The notes under the pieces: generated by a model
Told to the model about the DNA's origin: nothing
What the model saw: the letters and a program-made list of their open reading frames with translations, nothing else
The model's database searches: none
Position numbers and translations under genes: made by a program
Source of the DNA: Ectothiorhodospiraceae bacterium
Lineage (GTDB): Bacteria; Pseudomonadota; Gammaproteobacteria; Nitrococcales; Aquisalimonadaceae
Length of the DNA stretch: 34,464 bases
Assembly (NCBI GenBank): GCA_003565775.1
Contig: PXAT01000147.1
Coordinates: 1-34,464, forward strand
Direction of reading: 5' to 3'
In this document: positions 24,974 through 31,599 of the stretch, in pieces
How positions within the stretch are numbered: position 1 is the stretch's first letter
Layout of the letters: each line of letters begins with the position of its first letter

Positions 24974-25441
24974 TTACCAGTCCCGCCAGGGGTGTTCGAC
25001 CAGGCAGACGTTGTAGTACCGCGGGTCGTCCGAGACCTCGTCCCCCAGCCAGTCCGGGCGTTCGAAGGGTTCATCGGCGGCAGACAGCTCGATCTCCGCC
25101 ACCACGAGACCGGCATTCGCGCCCTCGAACACGTCGACTTCCCAGACATGACCGGCGTACGGCACATCATGACGCACCTTTTCGATCAGATCCCCGGTGC
25201 ACAGTTCGTCCAGCATTTCCCGCGCGTCGGCCAGCGGGATCTCGTATTCGTATTCGCGCCGCTGAATACCCAGCGTCGCGCCCTTGATGTTGAGCCAGGC
25301 GGCATCATCGGCCTGGCGCACGCGCACCGACGCCTTCTCTAGGCGCCCGAGATAGCCCTGGCGCATGCGCCGACCGGGCTCCGCGGCGTCCCGCCAGCCG
25401 TCGCCGATCACCAGAAACTTGCGCTCGATCTCGATACCCAC
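24974..25441 (-). CDS. CYTH-domain triphosphate tunnel protein
   Basis: CYTH proteins bind triphosphate groups in a tunnel; bacterial members include inorganic triphosphatases, thiamine triphosphatases and class IV adenylate cyclases. The 155-residue single-domain protein opens with the signature E-x-E-R-K (E4, E6, R7, K8) and keeps the alternating charged strands: VRVRQAD, YEYEIP, WEVDVFEG, VVAEIEL and a late RYYNVCL. The length and the lack of a second domain fit a stand-alone tripolyphosphatase-like CYTH protein. Translation begins at GTG with GGGGAA 5 nt upstream. It is the first gene of the seven-gene minus-strand block. Substrate cannot be decided from sequence. Confidence 0.9.
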   Translation of the reverse strand: MGIEIERKFLVIGDGWRDAAEPGRRMRQGYLGRLEKASVRVRQADDAAWLNIKGATLGIQRREYEYEIPLADAREMLDELCTGDLIEKVRHDVPYAGHVWEVDVFEGANAGLVVAEIELSAADEPFERPDWLGDEVSDDPRYYNVCLVEHPWRDW

Positions 25442-25558
25442 AGCGATTCCCCGATACTTGGCTTCCCCATTGTGCCAGAGGAAGGAGGCTCATCGGCGGC
25501 CGATGATCCGCGCTCGGCATCGCGGTAAGAAGAAATATTCACCACGAAGATGGTTGGG

Positions 25559-25647
25559 CCGCATTTTCCCCGAATGCTGTGTTGCGCTGCTTGACCGCAG
25601 AATGACTGCGGCGCCGCGCCGCGCGCCTTGCCTCGGGAAAAATGCGG
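25559..25647. repeat. 89-bp palindromic element upstream of gpmA
   Basis: Outer arms CCGCATTTTCCCCGA (25559-25573) and TCGGGAAAAATGCGG (25633-25647) are complementary at 14 of 15 positions. Inside is a perfect 6-bp hairpin, CCGCAG-AATGA-CTGCGG (25595-25611). The element fills much of the 370-bp gap 25442-25811 between the divergent CYTH gene and gpmA, which holds no convincing gene. It looks like a non-coding, REP/MITE-like repeat. I see no target-site duplication. Confidence 0.65.
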
Positions 25648-25688
25648 ACTCCAACGCAGGCGTGTGAATAAATCAGCGCTTCCTTACA
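25625..25688 (+). repeat. Repeat tail, copy A (AATAAATCAG-GCTTC)
   Basis: This segment runs from GCCTTGCC through AATAAATCAGCGCTTCC to TTACA. A diverged copy is at 29117-29183, in the same orientation and again shortly before a plus-strand gene. It overlaps the right arm of the palindrome at 25559-25647 and may be the end of the same element. Confidence 0.5.
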
Positions 25689-25811
25689 ACGACGGAACGT
25701 GCGATTCAGAGCGGGTTTCCCTAAAATGCGCTGCGCGGCGGGGGTTTGCCGCGGATCACCAGACATCAGAGGCGGTGCCGTCGGTATCGCCGGGAACCTT
25801 CGGGACAAATA

Positions 25812-26516
25812 ATGAAACGTGTTGTACTGCTGCGCCACGGCCAGAGCACCTGGAACCTGGAAAACCGCTTCACCGGCTGGCACGACGTCGACCTGACCGA
25901 CAAAGGTCGGCAGGAGGCGCTGGATGCGGGGCGCCTGATGGCTGCTCACGGTCTGGCCTTCGACCTTGCCTTCACCTCGGTGCTGAAACGCGCCATCCGC
26001 ACCTTGTGGATCGCGCTGGATGAACTCGACCGGATGTGGCTGCCGACCACCAAGGCCTGGGAATTGAACGAGCGTCACTACGGCGCCCTGACCGGACTCA
26101 ACAAGGCGGAGACGGCGAAGGAGTACGGCGACGAACAGGTCCATATCTGGCGACGCAGCTTCGCGACCCCGCCACCGGCCGTCGACCGGGACGACCCGCG
26201 CCATCCGCGCTTCGATCCGCGCTACAGGCACCTGCCGCCCGAACAGTTGCCGGGCACTGAGTCGCTGGAAACCACGCTGGCAAGGGTCCTGCCCTACTGG
26301 GACGCGGCAATCGTCCCGGTACTCGAGCAGGTCGACACGGTGCTGATCGCCGCCCACGGCAACAGCCTGCGGGCCCTGGTCAAGCACCTGCGCGGCCTGG
26401 ACGATGACGAAGTCATGCAACTGGAGATCCCCACCGGGCAACCCCTGCTGTTCGAACTCGAGGACGATCTGAGTCTGCGGGACAGCTATTACCTGAAAGA
26501 CCGGTCAGCGGGCTGA
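25812..26516 (+). CDS. gpmA: 2,3-bisphosphoglycerate-dependent phosphoglycerate mutase
   Basis: This glycolytic enzyme interconverts 3- and 2-phosphoglycerate. The 234-residue protein has the phosphohistidine motif [10 protein letters not shown] (H9), [11 protein letters not shown], the conserved [14 protein letters not shown] (E87) and the second histidine in [15 protein letters not shown]. It is a little shorter than E. coli GpmA (250 residues), ending soon after SYYLKD; the difference is in the poorly conserved C-terminal tail. I chose the ATG at 25812 from the family N-terminus; upstream codons in frame lie in non-coding repeat-rich DNA. The ribosome-binding site is weak. The DUF1499 gene follows after 9 bp. 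Confidence 0.96.
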   Translation: MKRVVLLRHGQSTWNLENRFTGWHDVDLTDKGRQEALDAGRLMAAHGLAFDLAFTSVLKRAIRTLWIALDELDRMWLPTTKAWELNERHYGALTGLNKAETAKEYGDEQVHIWRRSFATPPPAVDRDDPRHPRFDPRYRHLPPEQLPGTESLETTLARVLPYWDAAIVPVLEQVDTVLIAAHGNSLRALVKHLRGLDDDEVMQLEIPTGQPLLFELEDDLSLRDSYYLKDRSAG

Positions 26517-26525
26517 GACCTGGCC

Positions 26526-27014
26526 ATGACAGCCCTCGGTTGGCTGCTCAAGATCGTGGCGATTCCGGTTCTGCTGGCGTTGGCGCTGGTTGCGGCCACG
26601 CTGGTCGCCAATCAGGTGCCGCTGGCGGCAGAGCCCGGGATTACCGAGCGTCTGCGGACCTATCTCGGCAGCAACCGGGTGGAAACCCTTGCCGGCAGCC
26701 GTTTTCCGGAGCGCGAACCCATGGTGACCGTGCTGCCTCCGGCACAGGCCTATCAGGAAGCACGCGAAGCAGTGCGGGATCTGGGCTGGGAGCTTCTCGC
26801 GGAAAACCCGGATCGCTACCGGCTACACGCCGAAGTCCGCACCCCGATCCTCCGTTTTCAGGACGATTTCCGTCTTGAGATCGAGTCCGTGACCGGCGGC
26901 GGGAGCCGAATCCAGATCCGCTCATCGTCCCGTGTCGGGCAGGCCGACTTCGGCGCGAACACCCGTCATCTGCTGGATTTCCAGCAGGTCTTTCAGGGCC
27001 GAATCAGCGACTGA
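26526..27014 (+). CDS. DUF1499 membrane-anchored protein
   Basis: This 162-residue protein belongs to DUF1499, whose function is unknown to me. It has an N-terminal TM or signal anchor (about 6-29) and a C-terminal domain with the family pattern: DLGWELLAENP, A-E-V-R-T-P, QDDFRLEI, IQIRSSSRVGQADFGANTRHL. It is 9 bp downstream of gpmA and probably co-transcribed. Its last 93 bp overlap the end of the convergent COG3014-type lipoprotein gene; the overlapped codons encode the most conserved DUF1499 motif (RSSSRVGQADFG), so its reading frame is well supported there. Confidence 0.85.
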   Translation: MTALGWLLKIVAIPVLLALALVAATLVANQVPLAAEPGITERLRTYLGSNRVETLAGSRFPEREPMVTVLPPAQAYQEAREAVRDLGWELLAENPDRYRLHAEVRTPILRFQDDFRLEIESVTGGGSRIQIRSSSRVGQADFGANTRHLLDFQQVFQGRISD

Positions 27015-28346
27015 CGAACTGCTACCCGTGCTGGCCGCTGCGCGGGACTGATCCAGAAAGCGGCCAAGCCAGTGCGCACCGAGAACCCGGGTTTCGCCGG
27101 GGCGGAGGCTGACCACGCCCTGCAACTGGTCGGCAACACCGCCGCGTGCGGTGAGCACGTCCAGTTGCCAGGCGGTCGGCCCGGCCGGCACTTCGACACG
27201 CACCAGATACAGGCGGTGCGGCAAGGAACGCCAACTTCGAACGTCAGCATTGTCCACCACGGTGCCGGCCACATTGAAGAGCAGTGCCAGCAACTCGTTT
27301 TCCTGTTCCAGCTGGCGCGTCGCCACGTCCCGCGCCACGTTTCGTGCAACCACCCGAGCCGTGATCCCGGGCAACAGTGATGACAGCCAGCGGTCGGCGT
27401 TGTCCGCGATCTGGTCGGCAAGCTCTGCTTCCGTTTCCCGTCCGGCAACGACCAGCCGGGCGCTCGTCAACGAACTGGGACGCGCCTGCAACGCCGGCAG
27501 CGAGACACGTAACAGGCGATTCTCGCTGGGATGCGGCAGCACCACCCCCTCCTCGCGCAGGCGCGGCGCCTGACCGTCGTGCAGCACGATGACCAGCGTT
27601 GCCGTCTGCCGTCGCGGATCCACCGGTTCCCAGGCATCGATACCGAACTCGCGCAGATAACCGTCACGCTCGTCGGACAATCCCTGGAAATCGGTAAACC
27701 TGATCAGCGCCAGTTGCAGATCCCGCGGCACCGGGGCGTTCTGGCGTTGGTAGGCCTGGTAGGCCTTGCGATAGGCGATCAGCGCATCGCTCCAGTCGCC
27801 GGCCGCCTCGAAGATGACACCGCTGAGATAGCGTGGAAACGCGTCTCCGCCCCGTGGCGCCCGGCCATTGGCCGGATCGATACGCCGCAAACCGAGGTCG
27901 ATTTGCAGAGCCTCGACGCGCGCCGAATCCATGTCGCCGCGCTGCAGAAAATTAAGCGCCTGATAGACATGCAGCAGCAGGTGTTCATGGGTCGGAGGCA
28001 CGTAGGTGCCGCTGTCTTCGGCCACGGCCCAGGCCGCCAGCGTCTCGCTGACACTGATCGCCTGCAGTTCACCGATAATGTCCTTGGCCCGCTCGAAGGC
28101 GGCGATACTGCCATCGATGTCGCCACTCATGCGCAGCAGCATGCCCCGATTCAGCCAGTAGAGGCTCCGGTTCCGTCCGGAGTCGGAAAGACCTTCGAGA
28201 CTTTCCAGAGCCCGCTCCGGCTGGCCGCTGCCCAGGTCACTGTCCACCCGGTCCAGCAGCGCACCCTGGCTGGCGCAGCCAGTCAGCACAGTCAGAAGCG
28301 CGAGCGTCATCAGGATGCGCGCGCGACGCAGCCGGGAAACCACCAT
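26922..28346 (-). CDS. COG3014-type lipoprotein with TPR-like helices
   Basis: This 474-residue protein has a lipoprotein signal with lipobox LTGC (C24) and then helical TPR-like segments (about 30-230), matching COG3014 proteins that commonly sit beside LpoB/YcfL-type genes. The rest is a mixed domain without known catalytic residues. It follows the lpoB-like gene after about 11 bp and should be co-transcribed. I use the ATG at 28346; a GTG one codon earlier is also possible. Its C-terminal end overlaps the DUF1499 gene antisense by 93 bp. A role as outer-membrane partner in peptidoglycan synthase activation is inferred from the neighbour only. Confidence 0.82.
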   Translation of the reverse strand: MVVSRLRRARILMTLALLTVLTGCASQGALLDRVDSDLGSGQPERALESLEGLSDSGRNRSLYWLNRGMLLRMSGDIDGSIAAFERAKDIIGELQAISVSETLAAWAVAEDSGTYVPPTHEHLLLHVYQALNFLQRGDMDSARVEALQIDLGLRRIDPANGRAPRGGDAFPRYLSGVIFEAAGDWSDALIAYRKAYQAYQRQNAPVPRDLQLALIRFTDFQGLSDERDGYLREFGIDAWEPVDPRRQTATLVIVLHDGQAPRLREEGVVLPHPSENRLLRVSLPALQARPSSLTSARLVVAGRETEAELADQIADNADRWLSSLLPGITARVVARNVARDVATRQLEQENELLALLFNVAGTVVDNADVRSWRSLPHRLYLVRVEVPAGPTAWQLDVLTARGGVADQLQGVVSLRPGETRVLGAHWLGRFLDQSRAAASTGSSSSVADSALKDLLEIQQMTGVRAEVGLPDTGR

Positions 28347-28357
28347 CACGGAAGCCG

Positions 28358-28969
28358 TCAGGAGCGGAACAGACCGCGCCGGATGATCTTGCGGATTTCC
28401 TTCTGACCCACCCAGACGCGAGTGTTGTCGGCCATGCTGGTGAGCGCCAGATCGACCTGATAATAGGCCACCTCAGTTCGGCCTTCGGTATCCGTAATGG
28501 TGTTGATGGTGCCGGTCAGCACATAGTCGGCACCGATCTCCCGTCCGGGCAGACTCCGGGTTTCCTCGCGCACGTTGCCGCGTTGATCATCCCGCTCGCT
28601 GCGAATGGCATCGCGTTCCACGCCACTGGCAACGAAAGTCACCTCGCCGGAATTCAGCAACTCACGCTCGATATCACGGACGAAGGTGTTGACGTTGATA
28701 TGCTCATGGCTGAGATTTCGTACGTCGCCGATGATGACTGTCGGGCGACTGCCGGTTCGCCCCTGATGACGCTGGATCCAGCCGCGCGAGATCATGTCGT
28801 CGATCATTTCTTCGGACACCAGGCGCGAATCGGTGTCATTCCAGCGACCGCTGAGGTCAGCGGGAACGTCACGCTCGACCCGATCCACCTGGGTGGCACA
28901 GGCCGTCAGGCCGACAGTGACTGCGGCAACAAAAATCCAGCGTCCGACATGTTGCAATACAGGGTGCAT
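28358..28969 (-). CDS. lpoB: LpoB/YcfM-family penicillin-binding-protein activator lipoprotein
   Basis: LpoB is an outer-membrane lipoprotein that reaches through the periplasm to activate penicillin-binding protein PBP1B. The 203-residue protein has a lipoprotein signal (lipobox LTAC, C24), the family opening DLSGRWNDTDSRLV, and a globular domain with TVIIGDVRNLSHEHINV, the DYVLTGTINTITD strand and YQVDLALTSMADNTRVWVG. The spacer between lipobox and domain is short compared with E. coli LpoB, so reach or partner may differ. AGAGGA lies 7 nt before the ATG. Some LpoB-family members outside enterobacteria have other partners, so PBP activation is likely but not certain. Confidence 0.87.
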   Translation of the reverse strand: MHPVLQHVGRWIFVAAVTVGLTACATQVDRVERDVPADLSGRWNDTDSRLVSEEMIDDMISRGWIQRHQGRTGSRPTVIIGDVRNLSHEHINVNTFVRDIERELLNSGEVTFVASGVERDAIRSERDDQRGNVREETRSLPGREIGADYVLTGTINTITDTEGRTEVAYYQVDLALTSMADNTRVWVGQKEIRKIIRRGLFRS

Positions 28970-29116
28970 GCAGAAATCCTCTTACTGAAAACCGATGGTC
29001 GCACGCTGGCGGGAAAACCGGCGCAGAAAAACACGGCGGCGCCGATGATGACATAGACTTCGGCGAGCCACTGCCGGTTCCGGTTCCGCTTCCGAGCCTG
29101 AGCTCGACGGACTTAC

Positions 29117-29183
29117 GCCTTGCCAGATGACCAAAACCGGTCTCGGGCGCAGACACGAAAATAGATCAGAGCTTCTTAACACA
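29117..29183 (+). repeat. Repeat tail, copy B (diverged)
   Basis: GCCTTGCC, then AATAGATCAGAGCTTC and TTAACA, align in order with the copy at 25625-25688. It ends 22 bp before the sulfurtransferase start. The 236-bp gap 28970-29205 contains this and no gene. Confidence 0.45.
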
Positions 29184-29205
29184 GCCTGAACAGGAAACAC
29201 GCTCC

Positions 29206-30057
29206 ATGGCCTACACCACACTGATTTCCGCCGAGGACCTGCAAGCCCTGATGCGGTCGGACACGCCGCCCTGCGTGCTGGACTGCCGGATGCGCCTGGG
29301 TGATGCCGATGCCGGCTTGCGTCTGTTCCATCAGGGACACCTGCCGGGTGCCGCCCACGCCGACCTCGAGAACCGCCTGGTGGGCAAGCGCGGGCCCGGG
29401 CGCGGCCGTCACCCGCTACCGGAGCGCGACACGCTGGCTGCGGCCCTGGCCGCATTCGGCCTGAATGCCGGACAGCAACTGGTGGTCTACGACGATCAGG
29501 GCGGTGCCATGGCGGCGCGGCTGTGGTGGATGGCCCGCTGGGTCGGTCATCGACAGGTTGCCGTGCTGGATGGCGGCATCCAGGCCTGGCAGGAAATCGG
29601 CGGAGAACTGGAAGAGAGTGTGCGCGCCCGTCAGCCGGGCAATTTCGTGTTGGGCACAGCGCTGGTGCGCTGGCTGGAGAGCGACGAAATCCGGCAGGCG
29701 ATGGACAAGCAGGCTGCGACGCTGATCGATGCCCGCGCCGCGGCGCGTTTTCGGGGCGAGACAGAGCCGCATGATCCGGTCGCCGGACACGTTCCCGGCG
29801 CGGTCAACCTTCCCTTCGCCGACAACCTGGACGAGCGGGGCCGTTTCAAGACTGCGGAACAGCTCCGCGAGCTCTATCAGCCGCTGCTGGCCTCCGACAA
29901 ACCGACCATCGCCATGTGCGGCTCGGGCATCACCGCCTGCCACACCCTGCTGGCGCTGGAACTGGCCGGCCTGGCACCTGCCGCACTCTATGCCGGCTCA
30001 TGGAGCGAATGGATAACGGACGACACCCGGCCGGTTGCCACGGGCACTGACGACTGA
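29206..30057 (+). CDS. sseA: 3-mercaptopyruvate-type sulfurtransferase (tandem rhodanese)
   Basis: This cytoplasmic enzyme moves sulfur from a donor such as 3-mercaptopyruvate or thiosulfate to an acceptor. The 283-residue protein has two rhodanese domains (about 5-130 and 155-275). Only the second is catalytic: the active loop is CGSGIT (C238-T243), and CGSG[VI]T is characteristic of mercaptopyruvate rather than thiosulfate enzymes. Rhodanese landmarks LDCRMRLGD, HLPGAAHAD and HVPGAVNLP are present. CAGGAAA precedes the ATG at a rather long distance. It converges on zapG with a 12-bp gap. Substrate choice is inferred from the loop. Confidence 0.92.
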   Translation: MAYTTLISAEDLQALMRSDTPPCVLDCRMRLGDADAGLRLFHQGHLPGAAHADLENRLVGKRGPGRGRHPLPERDTLAAALAAFGLNAGQQLVVYDDQGGAMAARLWWMARWVGHRQVAVLDGGIQAWQEIGGELEESVRARQPGNFVLGTALVRWLESDEIRQAMDKQAATLIDARAAARFRGETEPHDPVAGHVPGAVNLPFADNLDERGRFKTAEQLRELYQPLLASDKPTIAMCGSGITACHTLLALELAGLAPAALYAGSWSEWITDDTRPVATGTDD

Positions 30058-30069
30058 CCGGATCCAGGC

Positions 30070-30633
30070 TCAGCGTTTTGTCGGGTCGGATTCCGCGTCT
30101 TTCTGATCGGATGTCGACTCGGCATCCGCAGCCGGCTTTTCCTGCATGTCGTGCAACGACATTCTCGGGCCGGTGGTCGTCTTGACCTCGTCATCCGACC
30201 CGGTCGATTCGGAGGAATCAGCCTCGGTGGCGCTGGTCGCCTCCGGGGGCTTTTCGTCTTCCGGCGTCCCGGTGTCGCCGGCCGGAGCACCTTTCCCGGC
30301 AGACTCATCCAGGCGCTCCTCCAGTTGACGCTGCTCGGGCGGTGTCGACAACAATGGCGAGTCGGGACCACCGCCGAGTCGTTCCGAGCCGTCAGCCAGA
30401 TGCTCGTAGAGATTCCGGTAGCTGGCGGTGACGTCATTGAACAGTTGCGCGGTGGTCTCGAAATGCCCGTTCACCTGCTCACGATAACGGCGCAACTCGC
30501 GACTGGAGTCGTCCCGCTGCTGTTCGAGCTCACGCACGCGGGTCGAGCCGGGAGCGGTGTAGCGGCCAGCGAAAAAAGCGATCGCCGCGGCAACGATAAC
30601 GGCGACGATGAACCACACCAGAGTTGTGGACAT
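30070..30633 (-). CDS. zapG: ZapG/YhcB-family (DUF1043) envelope protein
   Basis: YhcB/ZapG is an inner-membrane protein that helps coordinate envelope growth and division. The 187-residue protein has one N-terminal TM (about 5-25), a coiled coil (about 30-60) and the family region with ETTAQLFNDVTASYRNLYEHL (split here: ETTAQLFNDV then TASYRNLYEHL). The C-terminal half (about 95-187) is low-complexity and acidic, with many S, T, E, D, P and K, and is probably disordered. GGAGG lies about 9 nt upstream of the ATG. The gene is divergent from the conserved unknown gene at 30822. Confidence 0.9.
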   Translation of the reverse strand: MSTTLVWFIVAVIVAAAIAFFAGRYTAPGSTRVRELEQQRDDSSRELRRYREQVNGHFETTAQLFNDVTASYRNLYEHLADGSERLGGGPDSPLLSTPPEQRQLEERLDESAGKGAPAGDTGTPEDEKPPEATSATEADSSESTGSDDEVKTTTGPRMSLHDMQEKPAADAESTSDQKDAESDPTKR

Positions 30634-30742
30634 GGAAGGCAGCCTCCAGAGTCAGCGTGAGCATGTAGATCCAGCGTGGCGGTGTTGGCGTGGCATGATG
30701 AGCGTCGATACCGAACCACGGCCCGGGACGGTGCTCGATATC

Positions 30743-30775
30743 CGTCCGGAAACACACGCTGGGGATGTCCGGACG
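30743..30775. promoter_or_regulatory. Inverted repeat upstream of the conserved unknown gene
   Basis: CGTCCGGA (30743-30750) and TCCGGACG (30768-30775) are perfect 8-bp arms separated by 17 bp. They lie 47 bp before the ATG at 30822, in the divergent gap with zapG. The spacing could suit a dimeric regulator or an RNA hairpin. No consensus is recognised. Confidence 0.35.
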
Positions 30776-30821
30776 ATGAGTGAAGCCTTGCGTGAGGTCA
30801 AGCCGGAAAGGGGTTGCAAAC

Positions 30822-31337
30822 ATGGATGATGCCGTCGCTCGAGCCATGCGCCGCTGGCCGGACGTGCCGGGCATCGCCGGTTACCTGTCGCTCGACCAGC
30901 GCGGCAACTGGCGATTGCAGGACAGGATCATCGACCACCCGCGGACCATCGCCTTCATCAACCGGAATTATCACGCGGAAGCCGATGGACGGTGGTTCTT
31001 CCAGAATGGCCCGCAACGGGCCTATGTCCGGTTGGCCTACACGCCCTGGGTCTATCGCTGGAGCACGCAGGGTCTGCAGACCCATACCGGTTTACCTGTC
31101 ACAGGGCCGAGGTCCGCCTGGGTTGATGAACTGGGGCACCTGCTGATCGAAAGCGAGCACGGGATCGGCGTCGTCGATGACCGACATCTCGCGGCCCTGG
31201 CCGAACACATCGACAGCCATGAGGGATCGGGTAATGATGCGTCGGCCACCCTCCACGTCCACGACGTCCACCTGCCACTGAATCCGGTCAATTCCGCAGA
31301 CGTGGCCGGTCTTTTCGGCTTCAACCCCGATCCCTGA
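30822..31337 (+). CDS. Conserved proteobacterial protein of unknown function
   Basis: I do not know the function of this 171-residue protein. It has a recognisable conserved style (ARAMRRWPDVPGIAGYLSLD, then INRNY, RWFFQNGPQRAYVRLAYTPWVYR), which I recall from a DUF family in proteobacteria, possibly DUF2944, but the number is unverified. There is no signal peptide or TM, so it should be cytoplasmic. AAAGGGG lies about 8 nt before the ATG. No neighbour indicates a pathway. An inverted repeat is upstream at 30743-30775. Confidence 0.8.
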   Translation: MDDAVARAMRRWPDVPGIAGYLSLDQRGNWRLQDRIIDHPRTIAFINRNYHAEADGRWFFQNGPQRAYVRLAYTPWVYRWSTQGLQTHTGLPVTGPRSAWVDELGHLLIESEHGIGVVDDRHLAALAEHIDSHEGSGNDASATLHVHDVHLPLNPVNSADVAGLFGFNPDP

Positions 31338-31447
31338 GCAACGCTCTTCCCGCCCCGTCATTGATGCAAAAAAACAACACATACTCTCGCCTGGCGAAAA
31401 ACCCATACGCCGCAAAGCCTGCCAACCCGTAGAAATGTCCCTTTTTC

Positions 31448-31461
31448 ACAACGATTGTTGT
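31448..31461. promoter_or_regulatory. Candidate operator, palindrome ACAAC-GATT-GTTGT
   Basis: This perfect 5-bp-arm palindrome lies in an A/T-rich stretch 20 bp upstream of the candidate -35 box of the porin gene. An A/TTTTTT run follows it, so a weak terminator of the preceding gene (ending 31337) is the alternative. The stem is short and A/T-rich. Confidence 0.25.
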
Positions 31462-31480
31462 ATTTTTTCCTCAATACCGC

Positions 31481-31508
31481 TGGAACTCCGTAGATACATC
31501 GTTATACT
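31481..31508 (+). promoter_or_regulatory. Candidate sigma70-like promoter of the porin gene
   Basis: TGGAAC (31481-31486) is separated by 16 bp from TATACT (31503-31508), a good -10 box. Predicted transcription starts near 31515, giving a leader of about 85 nt. The region is more A/T-rich than its surroundings. Confidence 0.4.
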
Positions 31509-31599
31509 GGCTCCGACGTATCACGGTTTCGGGTTCCTGGAACCGGGCTCTCAATGCGGCTCCACCGCACCATCAAACGAACAACCGAGGACGCCATCC

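Noticed and set aside
25539-26441. Minus-strand open frame over the gpmA region and its upstream repeat
   Set aside because: It is antisense to gpmA and runs through the palindromic element; no family features.
30608-30829. Possible small plus-strand gene between zapG and the conserved unknown gene
   Set aside because: No ribosome-binding site, no family features, and it contains the inverted repeat and the ribosome-binding site of the next gene.
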